Positions 6,234-7,456 of a DNA stretch of 7,456 bases are shown here, in pieces. The notes under the pieces are model-generated. The model saw only the letters and a list, made by a program, of their open reading frames with translations. It made no database searches and was not told the DNA's origin. A program made the position numbers and the translations under genes. The DNA comes from an uncultured Alphaproteobacteria bacterium (lineage in GTDB: Bacteria > Pseudomonadota > Alphaproteobacteria > Caulobacterales > Aquidulcibacteraceae): the NCBI GenBank assembly GCA_937967725.1, contig CALBSY010000360.1:1-7456 (forward strand), in the 5' to 3' direction. Every line of letters begins with the position of its first letter. Positions within the stretch are counted from its first letter, which is position 1.

Positions 6234-7402
6234 TGAACCTGCTTCGCCCTCTCTTCGCCGCGGCCGCGCTGTTTGTCGCCGCCTGTGCATCCGCACCGCA
6301 GGCGGAAGCACAATCATCCTGGGACAACATTGCACGCATCGTCGTGGTCGGCGATCTCGAAGGCGATTACGAGAAGTTCGCCGACATCCTGCGCACGGCT
6401 GGTCTGATCGACGGTGAGGGCGATTGGAGCGGCGGTGCGGCCCACCTGGTACAACTCGGCGACATTCCCGACCGCGGCCCCAATAGCCGCCAGATCATGG
6501 ATCACCTGATGCGCTTAGAGCGCCAGGCGAACCGCGCTGGCGGACGCGTGCACGCGCTCATCGGCAATCACGAGGCCATGAACGTAGGCGGCGATCTACG
6601 CTATGTGCATCCAGGCGAATACGCCGCCTTCGCGACGCGCGGTTCGGCGCGGCTACGCGACCAATATTATCGGCGCTACGTCGACGCCGTTCGCAGTAAT
6701 CCGCCGCCTGGCGGTTTGCCAGCAATAGACGAGGCCTTTCGCGCTCAGTTCGACGCAAACCACCCGTTAGGCTGGGTCGAACATCGCCAAGCGTGGGCGC
6801 CTGCCGGCGAGTACGGTCGCTGGGTGTCGGGCCACAACACGGTGATCCGCATCAACGACACTCTGTTCTTGCATGCGGGCATCGGCCCTGCTTATGCGGC
6901 TCTCGCGCGCGATACCATGAACGACGCCGTGCGCAGCGCCTTGCGCGGTGCGCCGGGCGCTTTGCACCCCAACATCCTGACCGATGAAGACGGTCCGCTC
7001 TGGTACCGGGGCTTTGCACTCAATGCCGAGGAGGCTGAACGCGCCAATTTGGAAGCGGTGCTCGCACGGCATTGCGTCTCGCGCGTCGTTGTTGGCCACA
7101 CCAAGCGAGCGGCTACAGTGCTGCCACGTTTTGACGGACGTGTAATCATCGCTGACGTCGCCGTCCCGGACGGCTTCAGTGATCCGCATAGCTTTCTTGT
7201 GATTGAGAGCGGCGTTCTGACGACCATACATCGCGGTCAGCGCGTGCCTTCGCGTGCATCAAACCGGGCAGAAACCTGCGCCTACCTCGCCCAGATCGCC
7301 ACGCTCGATCCGCCGAACTCGCCCAATGCCGAGCGTGCACAACGCTGCGCCGCGGGCGAAGACTTGCCCGCGGTCGCCGTCACGGACGGCAACGGCGGAT
7401 GA
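6230..7402 (+). CDS. Exported calcineurin-like metallophosphoesterase, Shelphs (Shewanella-like) phosphatase type
   Basis: This 390-residue phosphatase has an N-terminal export signal. A hydrophobic run (8-18) ends in a lipobox VAAC (Cys19); a signal peptidase I site after AEA (25-27) is an alternative. It therefore acts in the periplasm or anchored to a membrane. Metallophosphoesterase motifs appear in order: GDLEGDY (41-47), GDIPDRG (77-83), GNHE (112-115), INDTLFLHAGI (208-218), GPLWYRG (255-261) and VVGHTK (287-292). Spacing and the LWYRG block fit the Shelphs branch of PPP-like phosphatases, which hydrolyse phosphoesters, often phosphotyrosine or phosphoserine in proteins, using two metal ions. 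The usual metal-binding His of GDxHG is Glu44 here. The proline-rich tail after about 357 is probably flexible; Cys349 and Cys373 could form a disulfide. The ATG at 6230 overlaps the preceding stop (ATGA). The natural substrate cannot be told from sequence. Confidence 0.88.
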   Translation: MMNLLRPLFAAAALFVAACASAPQAEAQSSWDNIARIVVVGDLEGDYEKFADILRTAGLIDGEGDWSGGAAHLVQLGDIPDRGPNSRQIMDHLMRLERQANRAGGRVHALIGNHEAMNVGGDLRYVHPGEYAAFATRGSARLRDQYYRRYVDAVRSNPPPGGLPAIDEAFRAQFDANHPLGWVEHRQAWAPAGEYGRWVSGHNTVIRINDTLFLHAGIGPAYAALARDTMNDAVRSALRGAPGALHPNILTDEDGPLWYRGFALNAEEAERANLEAVLARHCVSRVVVGHTKRAATVLPRFDGRVIIADVAVPDGFSDPHSFLVIESGVLTTIHRGQRVPSRASNRAETCAYLAQIATLDPPNSPNAERAQRCAAGEDLPAVAVTDGNGG

Positions 7403-7456
7403 TCTGACGTTCGACATCACCTGCATCAGCAATTAGCTCAAAGAAGCCATCCACAT

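Noticed and set aside
5388..6335. A 315-codon open frame on the minus strand opposite the lipoprotein gene
   Set aside because: It has no signal, domain or ribosome site, whereas the + strand frame has a lipobox and repeated propeller motifs.
7403..7456. A transcription terminator after the phosphatase gene
   Set aside because: No stable GC-rich stem followed by a T run is visible in these 54 bases.

Overview
The window is GC-rich, densely coding and read entirely on the + strand. Codon use, gene style and the similarity of the proteins to familiar families suggest an alphaproteobacterium (perhaps the Caulobacterales/Hyphomonadaceae/Rhodospirillales range). That placement is an inference from general character; no rRNA or marker gene is present to fix it.

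Bases 1-5341 are part of one tightly packed operon for a multisubunit Mrp/Mnh-type monovalent cation/proton antiporter, or a close relative of one. In order it holds: the tail of an upstream gene, probably the MnhB subunit (1-66); an MnhC/NuoK-like subunit (63-413); a canonical MnhD (416-1894, GTG start); a second antiporter-like subunit with NuoL/MrpA-type signatures (1891-3357); a small uncharacterised two-helix membrane protein (3361-3633); and a third, longer antiporter-like subunit with a C-terminal extension (3623-5341). Neighbouring genes overlap by 4 or 11 bases or are 2-3 bases apart, so translational coupling is likely. All three large subunits keep the glutamate and lysines that form the proton path in complex I NuoL/M/N and Mrp subunits. 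The three would sit side by side in the membrane and move protons, either in exchange for Na+/K+ or driven by an unknown partner. No large MrpA and no MrpE/F/G is visible; these could lie upstream of base 1.

Bases 5342-5402 form a short junction containing only a 17-codon mini-ORF that overlaps the last antiporter stop codon. Bases 5403-7402 hold a separate two-gene unit coupled by an ATGA overlap: a lipoprotein with an SdiA-regulated (YjiK-like) beta-propeller domain, and an exported or lipid-anchored calcineurin-like phosphatase of the Shelphs (Shewanella-like) type. Both products should act outside the cytoplasm. A shared pathway is suggested only by the gene coupling. The last 54 bases hold no feature I can support.

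The most interesting element is the antiporter block: three diverged antiporter-like subunits in series, with a conserved-looking small membrane protein of unknown role between the second and third. I see no mobile element, CRISPR array, RNA gene or defence system.
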